Shown here piece by piece: positions 1-8,411 of a DNA stretch of 64,000 nucleotides (its first letter is position 1; every line of letters starts with the position of its first letter). The DNA lies in assembly GCA_001464035.1 (NCBI GenBank), contig LNEC01000005.1:1-64000 (forward strand), read 5' to 3'. A program made the position numbers and the translations under genes. The notes under the pieces are model-generated. The model ran no database searches. It saw only the letters and a program-made list of their open reading frames with translations, and was not told the DNA's origin. The DNA is from Bradyrhizobiaceae bacterium Ga0074131. Lineage in GTDB: Bacteria; Pseudomonadota; Alphaproteobacteria; Rhizobiales; Xanthobacteraceae.

Positions 1-1
1 A

Positions 2-373
2 CTGAGGGCCGAGAAGACGGCGCTCGAGGAGCAGCTCCGCGTCGCGCGCGACGAACGCGCCAAGCTGCAGCGCGACATCAACGCGATTCAGCAGCAGGCC
101 GAAAGCTCGTGGGCGACCGAGCGCATGGAAAATGCGCTGCTGCGCGAGCGCATCAACGATATCGCCGCCGAAGTCGCCAAACTCGCGATGCAGCTCGAAG
201 GCCCGAATTCGACGATCGAGACCATGCTGGCCGCGGAACCGGCGCCGCCGCGGGCGGCAAAGCCTGCGAATGGCGCGAGCACCAATACCGGCATTGCCGA
301 GGGGGGCGGCACGCTCGCCGAGCGTATTCGGGCGCTGCAGTCCCACGCCTCCCGCGCCCGTCAGCCGGGCTGA
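2..373 (+). CDS. C-terminal end of a coiled-coil protein (5' end outside the window)
   Basis: The frame is open from the left edge to a TGA at 371-373, so only about 123 C-terminal residues are visible. The visible part is rich in Glu, Arg, Ala, Gln and Leu with heptad-like spacing over roughly the first 75 residues (TALEEQLRVARDERAKLQRD and what follows), which predicts a coiled coil. The last 45 residues are Ala/Pro/Gly-rich and probably disordered. No catalytic motif can be seen. Similar long coiled-coil proteins are common in Bradyrhizobium, but I do not recognise a named family and the N-terminal domain that would decide function is missing. The strand and frame are supported by GC-rich third positions. 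An internal ATG at 125 exists but the coding pattern clearly continues upstream of it. Confidence 0.7.
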   Translation: MRAEKTALEEQLRVARDERAKLQRDINAIQQQAESSWATERMENALLRERINDIAAEVAKLAMQLEGPNSTIETMLAAEPAPPRAAKPANGASTNTGIAEGGGTLAERIRALQSHASRARQPG

Positions 374-506
374 TCATTCGATTTGGGCGGTTTGTCGCTG
401 ACAGCTTGACACCGGCACCCCGCACTTCGTAAATCGCGGGCTCAGACGGCGTGCGGGTTCCGATCCGACGCCGGTTTGCCGTCCCTTGATTCTGCGCGAC
501 GATCCC

Positions 507-581
507 GGACGCATAGCTCAGCGGGAGAGCGTTCCCTTCACACGGGAGAGGTCCAAGGTTCGATCCCTTGTGCGTCCACCA
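507..581 (+). tRNA. tRNA-Val (anticodon CAC)
   Basis: A full cloverleaf can be folded. The acceptor stem pairs GGACGCA (507-513) with TGCGTCC (571-577), followed by an encoded ACCA. The D-arm contains AGCTCAGCGGGAGAGC. The anticodon stem TTCCC/GGGAG encloses the loop TTCACAC, giving anticodon CAC (decodes GTG). The T-arm is CAAGGTTCGATCCCTTG. A TTGACA-like hexamer at 406-411 with GTAAAT 17 bases later is a possible promoter. The gene ends about 140 bases before the convergent molybdenum-enzyme operon, and no integrase is next to it. Confidence 0.95.
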
Positions 582-723
582 ATCATAGGACCCGATGGCC
601 CCGTTGGCCGGCAATCCCAACCAACCGCAATATGTCGCTGAACTCCTAATGCGAGCCATCGACCATTCGGGGCTGGTTGCGCATCAACGGCCTAATCGGG
701 ACGTGTTCAAGCGCATTGGGGGC

Positions 724-2970
724 TCACGCCGCAATCAGCTTGTCGATCGTGATCGGGAAATCCCGGACGCGCTTGCCGGTCGCATGAAATATCGCGTTGG
801 CTACGGCCGCGGCGGTGCCGACAATGCCGATTTCACCGATGCCTTTCACTCCCAACGGACTGACCTTGTCGTCATGTTCGTCGACGAAGATAACGTCGAT
901 GTCCTCGATGTCCGCATGCGCGGGGATATGATATTCTGCAAGATTGTGGTTCATGATCTTGCCAAGCCGGTGATCGGTTATGCCCTCTTCGTGGAGCGCC
1001 ATTCCGATGCCCATGACCACACCGCCGAGGATCTGGCTGCGTGCGGTCTTGGGGTTGAGAATGCGGCCGGCCGCGACAGCGCAAACAACGCGCGTCACCC
1101 GGACAACACCGAGGTCTTCGTCGACGCGCACCTCGGCAAACACCGCCGAATGCGTGTAGCTGACGTATTTCGTCATCTGCAGCAGGCTGGGTCCGACTTT
1201 CCCCGTCTCCTCGATCGCCTGCAAATCGGCGGCATGCATCACTTCGACGATCGTCAGACTCCGGCCCGGATCATCCCTGCGGAAGATGCGCCCCTTGCTC
1301 ACGTCGACGTCTTCCAGTTCCGCCGCGGCCAAGGGGGAGTTGGCCATCTTCCTGGCATGCTTGAACAGCGTCTGCTTCACCGCCTCGCATGCGGCCTGCA
1401 CCGCAGAGCCGTTCGAGGCCGCGGTCCATGACCCACCCTCGACGGGAGACGTCGGCAATGTGGAGTCTCCGATGCGGGCGGTCACATCCTCAAGCGGAAT
1501 CCCGAACGCATCAGCGCCGATTTGTGTCAGTATCGTCCAGGTGCCGGTACCTATGTCGGAGGCAGCGGTCGATACTTCGAGCCGGCCATCCGCGCTCAAC
1601 TTCGCGCGCGCTTCGGCCTTCTGAAGAAAGGCATCCCACATGCCGGTCGAAACGCCCCACCCGATCAGTTCCTGCCGCTCTCGCATCGATCGCGGTTCGG
1701 GCTTTCGCTCGTTCCAGCCGAACGCCGCGGCGCCCTCGCTGTAGCAGGCGTGCAGCGCCTTGGAGGTAAACTGCTTGTCGGTATTCTCGTCCTTTGACGC
1801 GAAGTTCAGGCGCCGGATCTCGAGAGGATCGATTCCCACCTCATAGGAGAGTTCATCGAGCGCGCATTCCAGGGCGGTCACGCCGATGGCGGCGCCCGGC
1901 GCCCGCATGTCGCATGGCGTTGCCGTATCGAGCTTCGCCAGCCGGTAGGAGAGCTTGACGTTATCGCAATGGTACATCATCCCGGACCAGTTGACGACGA
2001 CTTCCTGATGGTCCTCGTAGCGCGAGGTCGCGGCCACCACGTCATGCATAATCGATTGCAGGCGGCCTTCACGGTCCGCGGCCAATGACACGGTCTGGAA
2101 GTTGTCGGGCCGGTAGCCGATGTGGAACATCTGCGCACGCGTCAGGGAAACCCTGACCGACCGCTCGAGTTCGATCGCCGCCATGACTGCGAAGAACAGT
2201 TGATGCTGCGGCCGTAACCCGGAGCCAAAAGCGCCACCGACATAGTGATTGACCACGCGGACATTCTTGCTCTTCAAACCGAACACGGAAGTAACGTACC
2301 CCTGTGCGTTCTGCGAACCCTGGGTCTTGTCGTAGATAGTAAGCCTGCCCTCGCCCTCGAAAACACAAGTTGTGCCGAACATCTCCATGGGATTGTGATG
2401 CTCCGCGTTGACCCGGTAATCCCGGCTGATCTTGACGGGAGCCTCCTCGAAGGCCTGCTCGGCGTCGCCCCGCGGATCGGGCGGCGGCGGAATTCCGCTT
2501 CGCTTCTCGGGCGGCACATACGCTTCCGAGCGCTTCCGCTCCAGTTCCGTGCAGTGTTCAGCAGTTTCATATTCCGCGTGGATCAGGGACGCAGCATCCC
2601 GGGCTGCTTCGTATGTCTCGGCGACGACAAGTGCAATCGGCTGTCCGTCGAATAGAATACGCTCCGAATGCAGGGGGCGAAAGGGATGCCCGGGAGGAGC
2701 GACTTCATCGCGCCAGCTGCGGTCGAGCCAGGCGGCTTTTCCACGGTTCTCGTGGGTGAATATCTCCACGACGCCCGGCACGCTGCGTGCCAAGTCGAGA
2801 TGGATCGCTGTGATACGTCCCGCGGCGATCGTGCTGCCGACGAGATACCCGTAGAGCAGGTCCGGGGCCGGGTATTCAGCCGCATACCTGGCCTGGCCGG
2901 TAACCTTCAGGGGTCCGTCGACCCGGTTCGTCGGCCGACCGATATGAGACGCTTCCGTCACCGACATCAT
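724..2970 (-). CDS. paoC: Aldehyde oxidoreductase, molybdenum cofactor-binding subunit (PaoC-like)
   Basis: Large catalytic subunit of a xanthine dehydrogenase/aldehyde oxidase-family enzyme, 748 residues against about 732 for E. coli PaoC. The N-terminal third carries the a/b hammerhead domain (GRPTNRVDGPLKVTGQARYA) and the rest the molybdopterin domains, with the GGAFGSGLRPQ loop near residue 250. The proposed catalytic glutamate is E713 in GIGEIGIVG. The start codon is double (ATGATG); its AGGAGA ribosome site lies in the end of paoB, and the genes overlap as ATGA, so the three subunits are translationally coupled in the order A-B-C. In E. coli the trimer oxidises a broad range of aldehydes. 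The maturation chaperone gene paoD is not found next to it. The specific substrate here is an inference. Confidence 0.93.
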   Translation of the reverse strand: MMSVTEASHIGRPTNRVDGPLKVTGQARYAAEYPAPDLLYGYLVGSTIAAGRITAIHLDLARSVPGVVEIFTHENRGKAAWLDRSWRDEVAPPGHPFRPLHSERILFDGQPIALVVAETYEAARDAASLIHAEYETAEHCTELERKRSEAYVPPEKRSGIPPPPDPRGDAEQAFEEAPVKISRDYRVNAEHHNPMEMFGTTCVFEGEGRLTIYDKTQGSQNAQGYVTSVFGLKSKNVRVVNHYVGGAFGSGLRPQHQLFFAVMAAIELERSVRVSLTRAQMFHIGYRPDNFQTVSLAADREGRLQSIMHDVVAATSRYEDHQEVVVNWSGMMYHCDNVKLSYRLAKLDTATPCDMRAPGAAIGVTALECALDELSYEVGIDPLEIRRLNFASKDENTDKQFTSKALHACYSEGAAAFGWNERKPEPRSMRERQELIGWGVSTGMWDAFLQKAEARAKLSADGRLEVSTAASDIGTGTWTILTQIGADAFGIPLEDVTARIGDSTLPTSPVEGGSWTAASNGSAVQAACEAVKQTLFKHARKMANSPLAAAELEDVDVSKGRIFRRDDPGRSLTIVEVMHAADLQAIEETGKVGPSLLQMTKYVSYTHSAVFAEVRVDEDLGVVRVTRVVCAVAAGRILNPKTARSQILGGVVMGIGMALHEEGITDHRLGKIMNHNLAEYHIPAHADIEDIDVIFVDEHDDKVSPLGVKGIGEIGIVGTAAAVANAIFHATGKRVRDFPITIDKLIAA

Positions 2971-3989
2971 TTCTCCTGCTGCAATGATTTGTTGGATTGG
3001 TGTTGCGGCGTGCCTGCGGCTGCCTGCTCAAGCGCCCGTATGATTGTCCGCCGTGCAAGCTCGATTTTGAAATCGTTCTGGCCTTGGCCCCTCGCCTGCG
3101 CCACCACCTGTCCGGCAAACTCGGCAAATGCCGCGCGTTCCGGCCTCTGACCCTTCAACGCTGCTTCAGCATCGAGGTCGCGCCAAGGCTTGTGCGCCAC
3201 GCCCCCGAGCGCCACGTGGACCTTCTCGATCACTCCGGCCTTCAGCTTGAGCCCGACGGCGACCGAAACGAGCGCAAACGCGTAGGACAGCCGGTCCCGA
3301 ATCTTGACGTAGGTGTGGTTGATCCCGAAATCACAGCGCGAAAGATGGATGCCGGTGATCAATTCCCCGGCCGCCATCGTATTGTCGAGATGCGGCTCGG
3401 TGCCGGGCAGGCGGTGAAAGGCGGTGAATGGAATATTTCGCTTGCCGTCAGGTCCTTCGACATCGACGGAAGCATCCAATGCCGCCAGCGCGACGCACAT
3501 ATCCGATGGATGCACCGCGATGCATTCATCGCTCGCTCCGAGAATTGCATGAATTCGATTCACGCCGCCTATCGCCGAGCATCCGCTGCCCGGGACACGC
3601 TTGTTGCAGGCGGTCGACGGGTCATAGAAGTAATAGCAGCGTGTCCGTTGCAGCAGGTTGCCACCCGTGGTGGCGGCGTTACGCAACTGCGGCGATGCGC
3701 CGGCGAGGATGGCGCTGGCCAACAGCGGAAAATGCTCGTGAACGGTTGCATTCCATGCGAGGTCGGAATTGGTGACCAGAGCCCCGATCTTCAGTCCGCC
3801 CTCCGCGGTCGTCTCGATTGCTTTGAGCGGCAATCGATTGATATCTACAATGCGCGACGGCCGCGCCACCTCGTACTTCATGAGATCGACGAGGTTGGTT
3901 CCTCCTGCGAGCGCACGCGCGTCGGGCACGGCTAGCGCCTTGATCGCATCGGAAATCGTGTCCGGGCGGACGTAATCGAAGCGGTTCAT
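2967..3989 (-). CDS. paoB: Aldehyde oxidoreductase, FAD-binding subunit (PaoB-like)
   Basis: Medium, FAD-binding (CO dehydrogenase flavoprotein type) subunit of 340 residues. The start chosen is the ATG at 3989, which overlaps the paoA stop as ATGA and gives the family N-terminus MNRFDYVRPDT; an upstream in-frame extension lies inside paoA. FAD-binding signatures are AGGTNLVDLMK near residue 28 and TTGGNLLQRTRC near 108. Four cysteines, C118, C128, C137 and C156, match the positions that hold an extra [4Fe-4S] cluster in E. coli PaoB, a feature that separates this branch from ordinary xanthine dehydrogenase medium subunits. The C-terminal domain (VALGGVAHKPWRD) is also conserved. It passes electrons between the iron-sulfur subunit, FAD and the molybdenum centre. 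Confidence 0.93.
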   Translation of the reverse strand: MNRFDYVRPDTISDAIKALAVPDARALAGGTNLVDLMKYEVARPSRIVDINRLPLKAIETTAEGGLKIGALVTNSDLAWNATVHEHFPLLASAILAGASPQLRNAATTGGNLLQRTRCYYFYDPSTACNKRVPGSGCSAIGGVNRIHAILGASDECIAVHPSDMCVALAALDASVDVEGPDGKRNIPFTAFHRLPGTEPHLDNTMAAGELITGIHLSRCDFGINHTYVKIRDRLSYAFALVSVAVGLKLKAGVIEKVHVALGGVAHKPWRDLDAEAALKGQRPERAAFAEFAGQVVAQARGQGQNDFKIELARRTIIRALEQAAAGTPQHQSNKSLQQEK

Positions 3990-4522
3990 TCGGCCGCCTC
4001 CCGCGCGGCCGCGCCTTGTCGCATTACATGCTCGATGGCGTCCGCTATGTTGGTATAGGCGCCGCAGCGGCAGAGGTTTCCGCTCATGTGCTCCCTGATT
4101 TCGGCCCGGGTATGCGCACGGCCTTCGGCCAGCAGGCCGATTGCCGAACAGATCTGGCCCGGCGTGCAATATCCGCATTGAAACGCATCATGTTCGACAA
4201 AGGCCGACTGCAAAGGATGCATATCGCGACCAGCCGCAACGCCCTCGATCGTGGTAACTTCGGCTCCGTCGCGAGAAACCGCGAGTACGAGACAGGAGTT
4301 GATGCGCATCCCGTCGATCAATACGGTGCAGGCGCCGCACTGGCCATGATCGCAACCTTTCTTGGTGCCGGTCAACTGCAGATGCTCCCGCAGGAGGTCC
4401 AGCAAGGTGATCCATGGAGGGATGACGAGTTCTTGACGGGATCCGTTGATGACGAACGAGACCGGTATGCCGGCTTTCGATGATTGGTCCACGGGCCCTC
4501 GCAATTGCTCGACGTTGAGCAT
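3986..4522 (-). CDS. paoA: Aldehyde oxidoreductase, [2Fe-2S] subunit (PaoA-like)
   Basis: Small iron-sulfur subunit of 178 residues, first gene of the minus-strand operon. The plant-type ferredoxin cluster is ligated by C57, C62, C65 and C77 (GCDHGQCGAC...SC), and the second, helical [2Fe-2S] domain by C116, C119, C151 and C153 (QCGYC...CRC). E. coli PaoA carries a Tat signal that exports the complex; here residues 1-20 contain no twin-arginine motif, so this complex is probably cytoplasmic (inference). The stop overlaps the start of paoB. A 42-residue membrane-protein gene lies on the same strand about 210 bases upstream and may or may not share the transcript. Confidence 0.93.
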   Translation of the reverse strand: MLNVEQLRGPVDQSSKAGIPVSFVINGSRQELVIPPWITLLDLLREHLQLTGTKKGCDHGQCGACTVLIDGMRINSCLVLAVSRDGAEVTTIEGVAAGRDMHPLQSAFVEHDAFQCGYCTPGQICSAIGLLAEGRAHTRAEIREHMSGNLCRCGAYTNIADAIEHVMRQGAAAREAAE

Positions 4523-4734
4523 CTGTCCGATAGAACCGCTTGGGTGCCCGTGGGTTCCCCAACAGAAACTACATCCAACCAGACGGCATTGGAGCGTTTG
4601 AGGGGAAGAGGATGCCTGCCGGCGAGCGGCAATACTGGATATCGGGACCGGATGGTGCAGCCCATGCGCGGTCGCGGAGATGCGCGGAACATCCGATCCG
4701 GTCGCATCCGAAGCTGAGCGGGAACGTCAAGCCG

Positions 4735-4863
4735 TCAAATGCCGAGAAGCCAGACCGCAATGACGGTCCCGAGCACGGCCAGACCGGAAATCGTCCAGCC
4801 CGTCGCGTAAACCGCGCCATCCGTCTCCGGCCTGTCCACCATCGTATCGTGCCAGTGGGTCAT
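4735..4863 (-). CDS. Small single-pass membrane protein, 42 residues
   Basis: An ATG at 4863 preceded by a textbook ribosome site (AGGAGG, six bases before the start) opens a 42-codon frame ending in TGA at 4735-4737. The product begins MTHWHDTMVDRPETDGAVYA and ends in a hydrophobic stretch (WTISGLAVLGTVIAVWLLGI) long enough for one membrane span at the extreme C-terminus. That shape, a short polar head and a C-terminal anchor, is typical of small membrane peptides that attach to larger complexes. It sits upstream of, and on the same strand as, the paoABC-like operon. I do not recognise a family. The evidence that it is real is the ribosome site and the clean membrane segment, not homology. 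Confidence 0.6.
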   Translation of the reverse strand: MTHWHDTMVDRPETDGAVYATGWTISGLAVLGTVIAVWLLGI

Positions 4864-5228
4864 GGAACGCCTCCTGGAGTTGGCCTCTGATGTTAAGTCT
4901 GCACCAGCTACCCAAGGTTCAAACGAAGCAACCGTTCAAACAAATAACCGCGATGGGGGGCTCGGGGTTCCCCTGCCGACGACGCATCCCAGGCCGACCG
5001 CAACGCTACGCGGCTTTTCGCGCTGCACCAACGCGGGCGTAAACACGGATCACATCAGTGGGCATCCGTGCAATCTGGCGAAAATTCCGTTGAGGCCATG
5101 CGCCTGGCTATTGCGCTCTGCACCCTCGTGCTGGCCAGTGATTAGGGCCGGGAACGCGATCTGCCTTGCGCAGCGTGTCTCCGCCCGCAATCGACAGGCC
5201 GTCGCCTCTCAGCCAACGTGGAGCCGCC
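4864..5228. other. Intergenic region without a convincing gene
   Basis: About 365 bases between the divergent small membrane-protein gene and the next plus-strand gene. It must hold promoters in both directions, but I see no clear -35/-10 pair, hairpin or repeat. A 15-codon frame at about 5099-5146 is too short to call. Confidence 0.5.
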
Positions 5229-5975
5229 GTGAGCGCGAAGAACCTCCGAATAGCCACCTGGAATGTTGCCTCAAACCAGAATTACGAGGCAATTGCTGCC
5301 AAGATTGCGGAACTGGACGTCGATATGTGCGCGTTGCAGGAGGTTGCGCTCGATCCAGCCGTTGGCCTGCCCGTGCTGTTTGGCCGCGGGCAGGCAAATA
5401 CATCGGCCTATTGCTGGTACTTCGCGCCCGCCCTGGTGCCCGCGGAGGTGTACCACGGAACGGGACAGTATTTCGGACTCGCCCTCGCATCCAGAATTCC
5501 GTTGTCCCGAACGGCCGCATTCCAGTTGGGCCCGCCGGGCACCGGCTCAGTCGTCCATGTCGAGAATGAGCCGCGCATCCTTCAGGTCGCGGCGCTGCCG
5601 CTGGATCGGCCGGTATTCATCGGCAACACCCACCTCGCCACGGCCGGGGACTGGTCGCTGTCCGCCGTGCGGCGATCGCAGGCCGGGAAGATTGCCGGCA
5701 TGCTGAAGCCGCTGGCAACGCAGGGGACTGTGATCCTGTGCGGCGATTTCAACGCGGAACCGTCGAGCAGCGATCTTGTGGCGATCAAGCAGGCGTTGCC
5801 CTATTTCCATGCGAGCGACCGGGGGACTTTCGGCGAAGAGTATGGCCGGGCGCCGATCGATTTCTTCTGGTCGTCCGTCCCGCTGGACGTGACCATTTCC
5901 GTTTTCCCCGCGGACGGCCTGTCGGACCACGGCATCGTTGTCGCTACCGTTGACGGTATTGGGAGCGGCGCGTAG
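5229..5975 (+). CDS. Endonuclease/exonuclease/phosphatase family protein
   Basis: Protein of about 248 residues with the metal-dependent EEP (DNase I-like) fold signatures in order: LRIATWNVASNQNYE at the N-terminus, the Mg-binding glutamate in MCALQEVAL, GNTHLAT in the middle, the LCGDFNAEPSS motif, and a C-terminal LSDHGIVVA (the SDH motif). All residues expected for catalysis are present. The start is uncertain: a TTG at 5166 would give 269 residues, but the extra segment is Pro/Ser-rich and not family-like, so the GTG at 5229, preceded by GTGGAG, is preferred. The substrate (DNA, phospholipid or a phosphoester) cannot be told from the motifs. It is monocistronic, with no signal peptide seen. 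Confidence 0.85.
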   Translation: MSAKNLRIATWNVASNQNYEAIAAKIAELDVDMCALQEVALDPAVGLPVLFGRGQANTSAYCWYFAPALVPAEVYHGTGQYFGLALASRIPLSRTAAFQLGPPGTGSVVHVENEPRILQVAALPLDRPVFIGNTHLATAGDWSLSAVRRSQAGKIAGMLKPLATQGTVILCGDFNAEPSSSDLVAIKQALPYFHASDRGTFGEEYGRAPIDFFWSSVPLDVTISVFPADGLSDHGIVVATVDGIGSGA

Positions 5976-6076
5976 GGCCGGGCTGTCGGCGTCCCCGCCG
6001 GACCAAAGCTACGCTGGAAATCGACGCGGGTGCCATCCTTGTCGAACAGGATCGACCCGATTGCAGCGGCCTTAGT

Positions 6077-6586
6077 CTAGCCACCCAGCCCTACATCCTT
6101 CAGCCGTCCGGCCAGCCACGCGGACTGCGCCTGGTCGATCACGCCGCCGACATAGACGTCGGAGACGACGCTCTTCTTGCCCAGCACGAGATAGACCCCG
6201 ATCCCGTAGGCGAACCACAGATGCGGATCGGTCAGTGCGTGCAGCTTGTGCCGGTCGTGTTCCGGCGGCTGATGGTTGGACGTCTTGCGAACTTCGATCG
6301 CGAGCAGGTTGTTGGGAATCTCGCGCTGGTGCACGACGATGTCGGGATAGATGGATTTTCCGAGTTCATCGTCGGTCGAGACGATCGTGCCATGCGGCAG
6401 CCGCAGCTTGCGTTCGCCGAGCCGGTTGTAGTCGCAATCGACCTCCCAGCCCGGAAACTGTTTTTCGACATGCACCGCCAGCCGGTGCGTCAGCGTACGC
6501 TCGCCGAGATCCTTTTCGAACAGGAAGCTCTCGCGGGCGTAGAATTCCTGCAGCGCCGTTAGCACCTTGTTCAACTCGGTCTGCAT
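6077..6586 (-). CDS. Uncharacterised protein with a possible PD-(D/E)XK nuclease-like core
   Basis: 169-residue protein with no recognised name. The middle holds YPDIVVHQR followed about 12 residues later by LLAIEVRKTS, the D...ExK spacing expected of PD-(D/E)XK-fold proteins; a conserved-looking N-terminal helix (ERTLTHRLAVHVEKQFPGW) precedes it, as in small standalone members of that fold. The final third (WFAYGIGVYLVLGKK) would supply the remaining strands. No restriction or modification partner is nearby, so a housekeeping or repair-like role is as likely as defence. It lies 48 bases downstream of the ThDP enzyme gene on the same strand and may be cotranscribed with it. The fold assignment is an inference from the motif only. 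Confidence 0.6.
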   Translation of the reverse strand: MQTELNKVLTALQEFYARESFLFEKDLGERTLTHRLAVHVEKQFPGWEVDCDYNRLGERKLRLPHGTIVSTDDELGKSIYPDIVVHQREIPNNLLAIEVRKTSNHQPPEHDRHKLHALTDPHLWFAYGIGVYLVLGKKSVVSDVYVGGVIDQAQSAWLAGRLKDVGLGG

Positions 6587-6634
6587 GCTGGCTCCGTCGC
6601 AAGCATTCCAGCCTGCCGATTTGGCGGCTGCCCC

Positions 6635-8179
6635 CTACATCCGCACTTCGATCAGCCGAGGTCCCTGCTCGGCGATGCCTTCCGCCAAGGCCTTGTTGAG
6701 CTCGTCCGCCGTGGTGACGGCGCGGCCGGGAACGCCCATGCCCTTGGCGAGCGCAACCCAGTCGAGCGTGGGGCGGTCGATCTTCAGCATGTCCTGGGCG
6801 CGCTGGCCCGGCTCGCCGGCGCCGACGCCGTCGAACTCGCCGCGCAGGATCTGGTAGATCCGGTTGGCAAACACGATGGTGAGAACATTGAGGCCCTCGC
6901 GCGCCTGGGTCCACAGCGATTGCAGCGTGTACATCGCGCTGCCGTCGCCGACCATGCAGATCACCTTGCGGTCGGGACAGGCCACCGCGGCCCCGGTCGC
7001 CACCGGCGTCGAGTACCCGATCGAGCCGCCGAGATTCTGGATCCAGTCGTGCTGGGCGGCGCCCGCCGTCAGCGGAAAGAAGCCACGCCCAGTGGTGATG
7101 GATTCGTCGACCAGGATGGCGTTGTCCGGAACCGCCAGCGCGATCGCCTGGGCGATCGACATATGGTTAAGGGCCCCGGTCGGCTTGACCAGTTCGACCG
7201 TGGCCTGCGGCTTCACGTCCGCGGGCTTGGCGCCGAGCGCCGAGGCCAGCGCCTCCAGCGCCGCCACCGAGTTTTCCCCGCTTTCGGTCATGCGATGGAC
7301 CTCGCAACCCTCGGGCTTGAGCAGGCTCGGCTTGTTCGGATAGGCGAAGAAGGCCACGGGATCATTGGCCTCGACCAGCACGATGTGCCGAAAACCTTGC
7401 AGCGCCGCTTGCGCCTGTTCGATCACGTAAGGCACCCGCTCGATCGAGAACCGCCCGCGTCCGCGCGCCATCCTCGGACTGGCCAGCGGGCCCATCACCT
7501 TGCAGCCGGTCTTGCCGGCAATTTGCGCCGCCAGCGCCAGCCCCTTCTCGGTGACGGCACTGCCTGTAATCAACAGCAAGGTCTGTTCGCCGCCGCGCAG
7601 CACCCTGGCCGCGTGGTCGACGGCCCCAGGGGAGTAGCTCTGGCGCTGCGGCTCCGCCGGGACCTGCGCCACGCCGTCGGCCTCGTTCCAGGCGGTGTCG
7701 GCGGGCAGGATCAGGGTTGCGATCTGCGGCGGCGCGCCCCTGGCGGCGGCGATGGCGGCGGCACCGTCACGGGCGACGGATTTCGCGTCCGGCGAGGTGC
7801 GCACCCAGGACGACATCGGCCGCGCCAAGCCCTCGATATCCGAGGTCAGCGGCGCGTTGTACTCGATGTGGTAGGTCGCGTGCTGGCCGACGATGTTGAC
7901 GACGCCGGAACTGGCCTTCTTGGCGTTGTGCAGATTGGCGAGGCCATTGGCGAGGCCGGGGCCGAGATGCAGCAGCGTCGAAGCCGGCGACCCCTTCATG
8001 CGGAAATAGCCGTCGGCAGCGCCCGTCACCACGCCCTCGAACAGGCCGAGCACGCAGCGCATGCCCTCGACGCGGTCGAGGGCCGCGACGAAATGCATCT
8101 CCGAAGTGCCGGGATTGGCGAAACAGACGTCCACGCCGCCTGCGACCAATGTCCGCACCAGACTTTCCGCACCGTTCAT
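6635..8179 (-). CDS. Thiamine diphosphate-dependent enzyme, acetolactate synthase/benzoylformate decarboxylase-like
   Basis: 514 residues, the size of IlvB-type ThDP enzymes. The N-terminal PYR domain starts MNGAESLVRTLVAGGVDVCF and carries CFANPGTSEMHF and the glutamate in GLFEGVVTGAADGY that activates the cofactor. The middle domain follows, and the C-terminal PP domain holds the ThDP/Mg motif (MVGDGSAMYT up to a conserved FANRIYQ). An FAD-binding middle domain, usual in true acetolactate synthases, is not obvious, and no ilvH regulatory subunit is adjacent, so this is probably a 2-oxoacid decarboxylase or lyase of unknown substrate. Start ATG at 8179 has GGGAG ten bases upstream. A related but broken ThDP gene lies at 17.7-19.3 kb. 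Confidence 0.88.
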   Translation of the reverse strand: MNGAESLVRTLVAGGVDVCFANPGTSEMHFVAALDRVEGMRCVLGLFEGVVTGAADGYFRMKGSPASTLLHLGPGLANGLANLHNAKKASSGVVNIVGQHATYHIEYNAPLTSDIEGLARPMSSWVRTSPDAKSVARDGAAAIAAARGAPPQIATLILPADTAWNEADGVAQVPAEPQRQSYSPGAVDHAARVLRGGEQTLLLITGSAVTEKGLALAAQIAGKTGCKVMGPLASPRMARGRGRFSIERVPYVIEQAQAALQGFRHIVLVEANDPVAFFAYPNKPSLLKPEGCEVHRMTESGENSVAALEALASALGAKPADVKPQATVELVKPTGALNHMSIAQAIALAVPDNAILVDESITTGRGFFPLTAGAAQHDWIQNLGGSIGYSTPVATGAAVACPDRKVICMVGDGSAMYTLQSLWTQAREGLNVLTIVFANRIYQILRGEFDGVGAGEPGQRAQDMLKIDRPTLDWVALAKGMGVPGRAVTTADELNKALAEGIAEQGPRLIEVRM

Positions 8180-8411
8180 TCGTTCTGCTCCCGTTCGCTT
8201 TCGTTTCTTGCAATATCTCCTTGACGATCAATCATTCCCAGTCCGTTTCGTCAAAGGGTTCGCGGACATTGCTGCCATCGCCTGACGGCGCGGTGTTATT
8301 TCGGTAACGGCAAGCTGGGAAAATCAGGTGCTCACGGGCTCGTTGCTTGCGAAATCGCCTCGGTTGTGGCCTGTCTTCCGACGAAACCGATTGGTCTGAA
8401 GAGGAAGAATT

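Noticed and set aside
595..1431. Long plus-strand open frame opposite paoC
   Set aside because: It mirrors the coding strand of paoC in a high-GC genome, and its translation is His/Arg/Asp-rich without any motif. The same applies to long antisense frames opposite the ThDP, P450, putA and CoxL-like genes.
5099..5146. 15-codon frame (MRLAIALCTLVLASD) before the EEP-family gene
   Set aside because: It looks like a signal-peptide start but ends at once; could be a leader peptide but nothing supports it.
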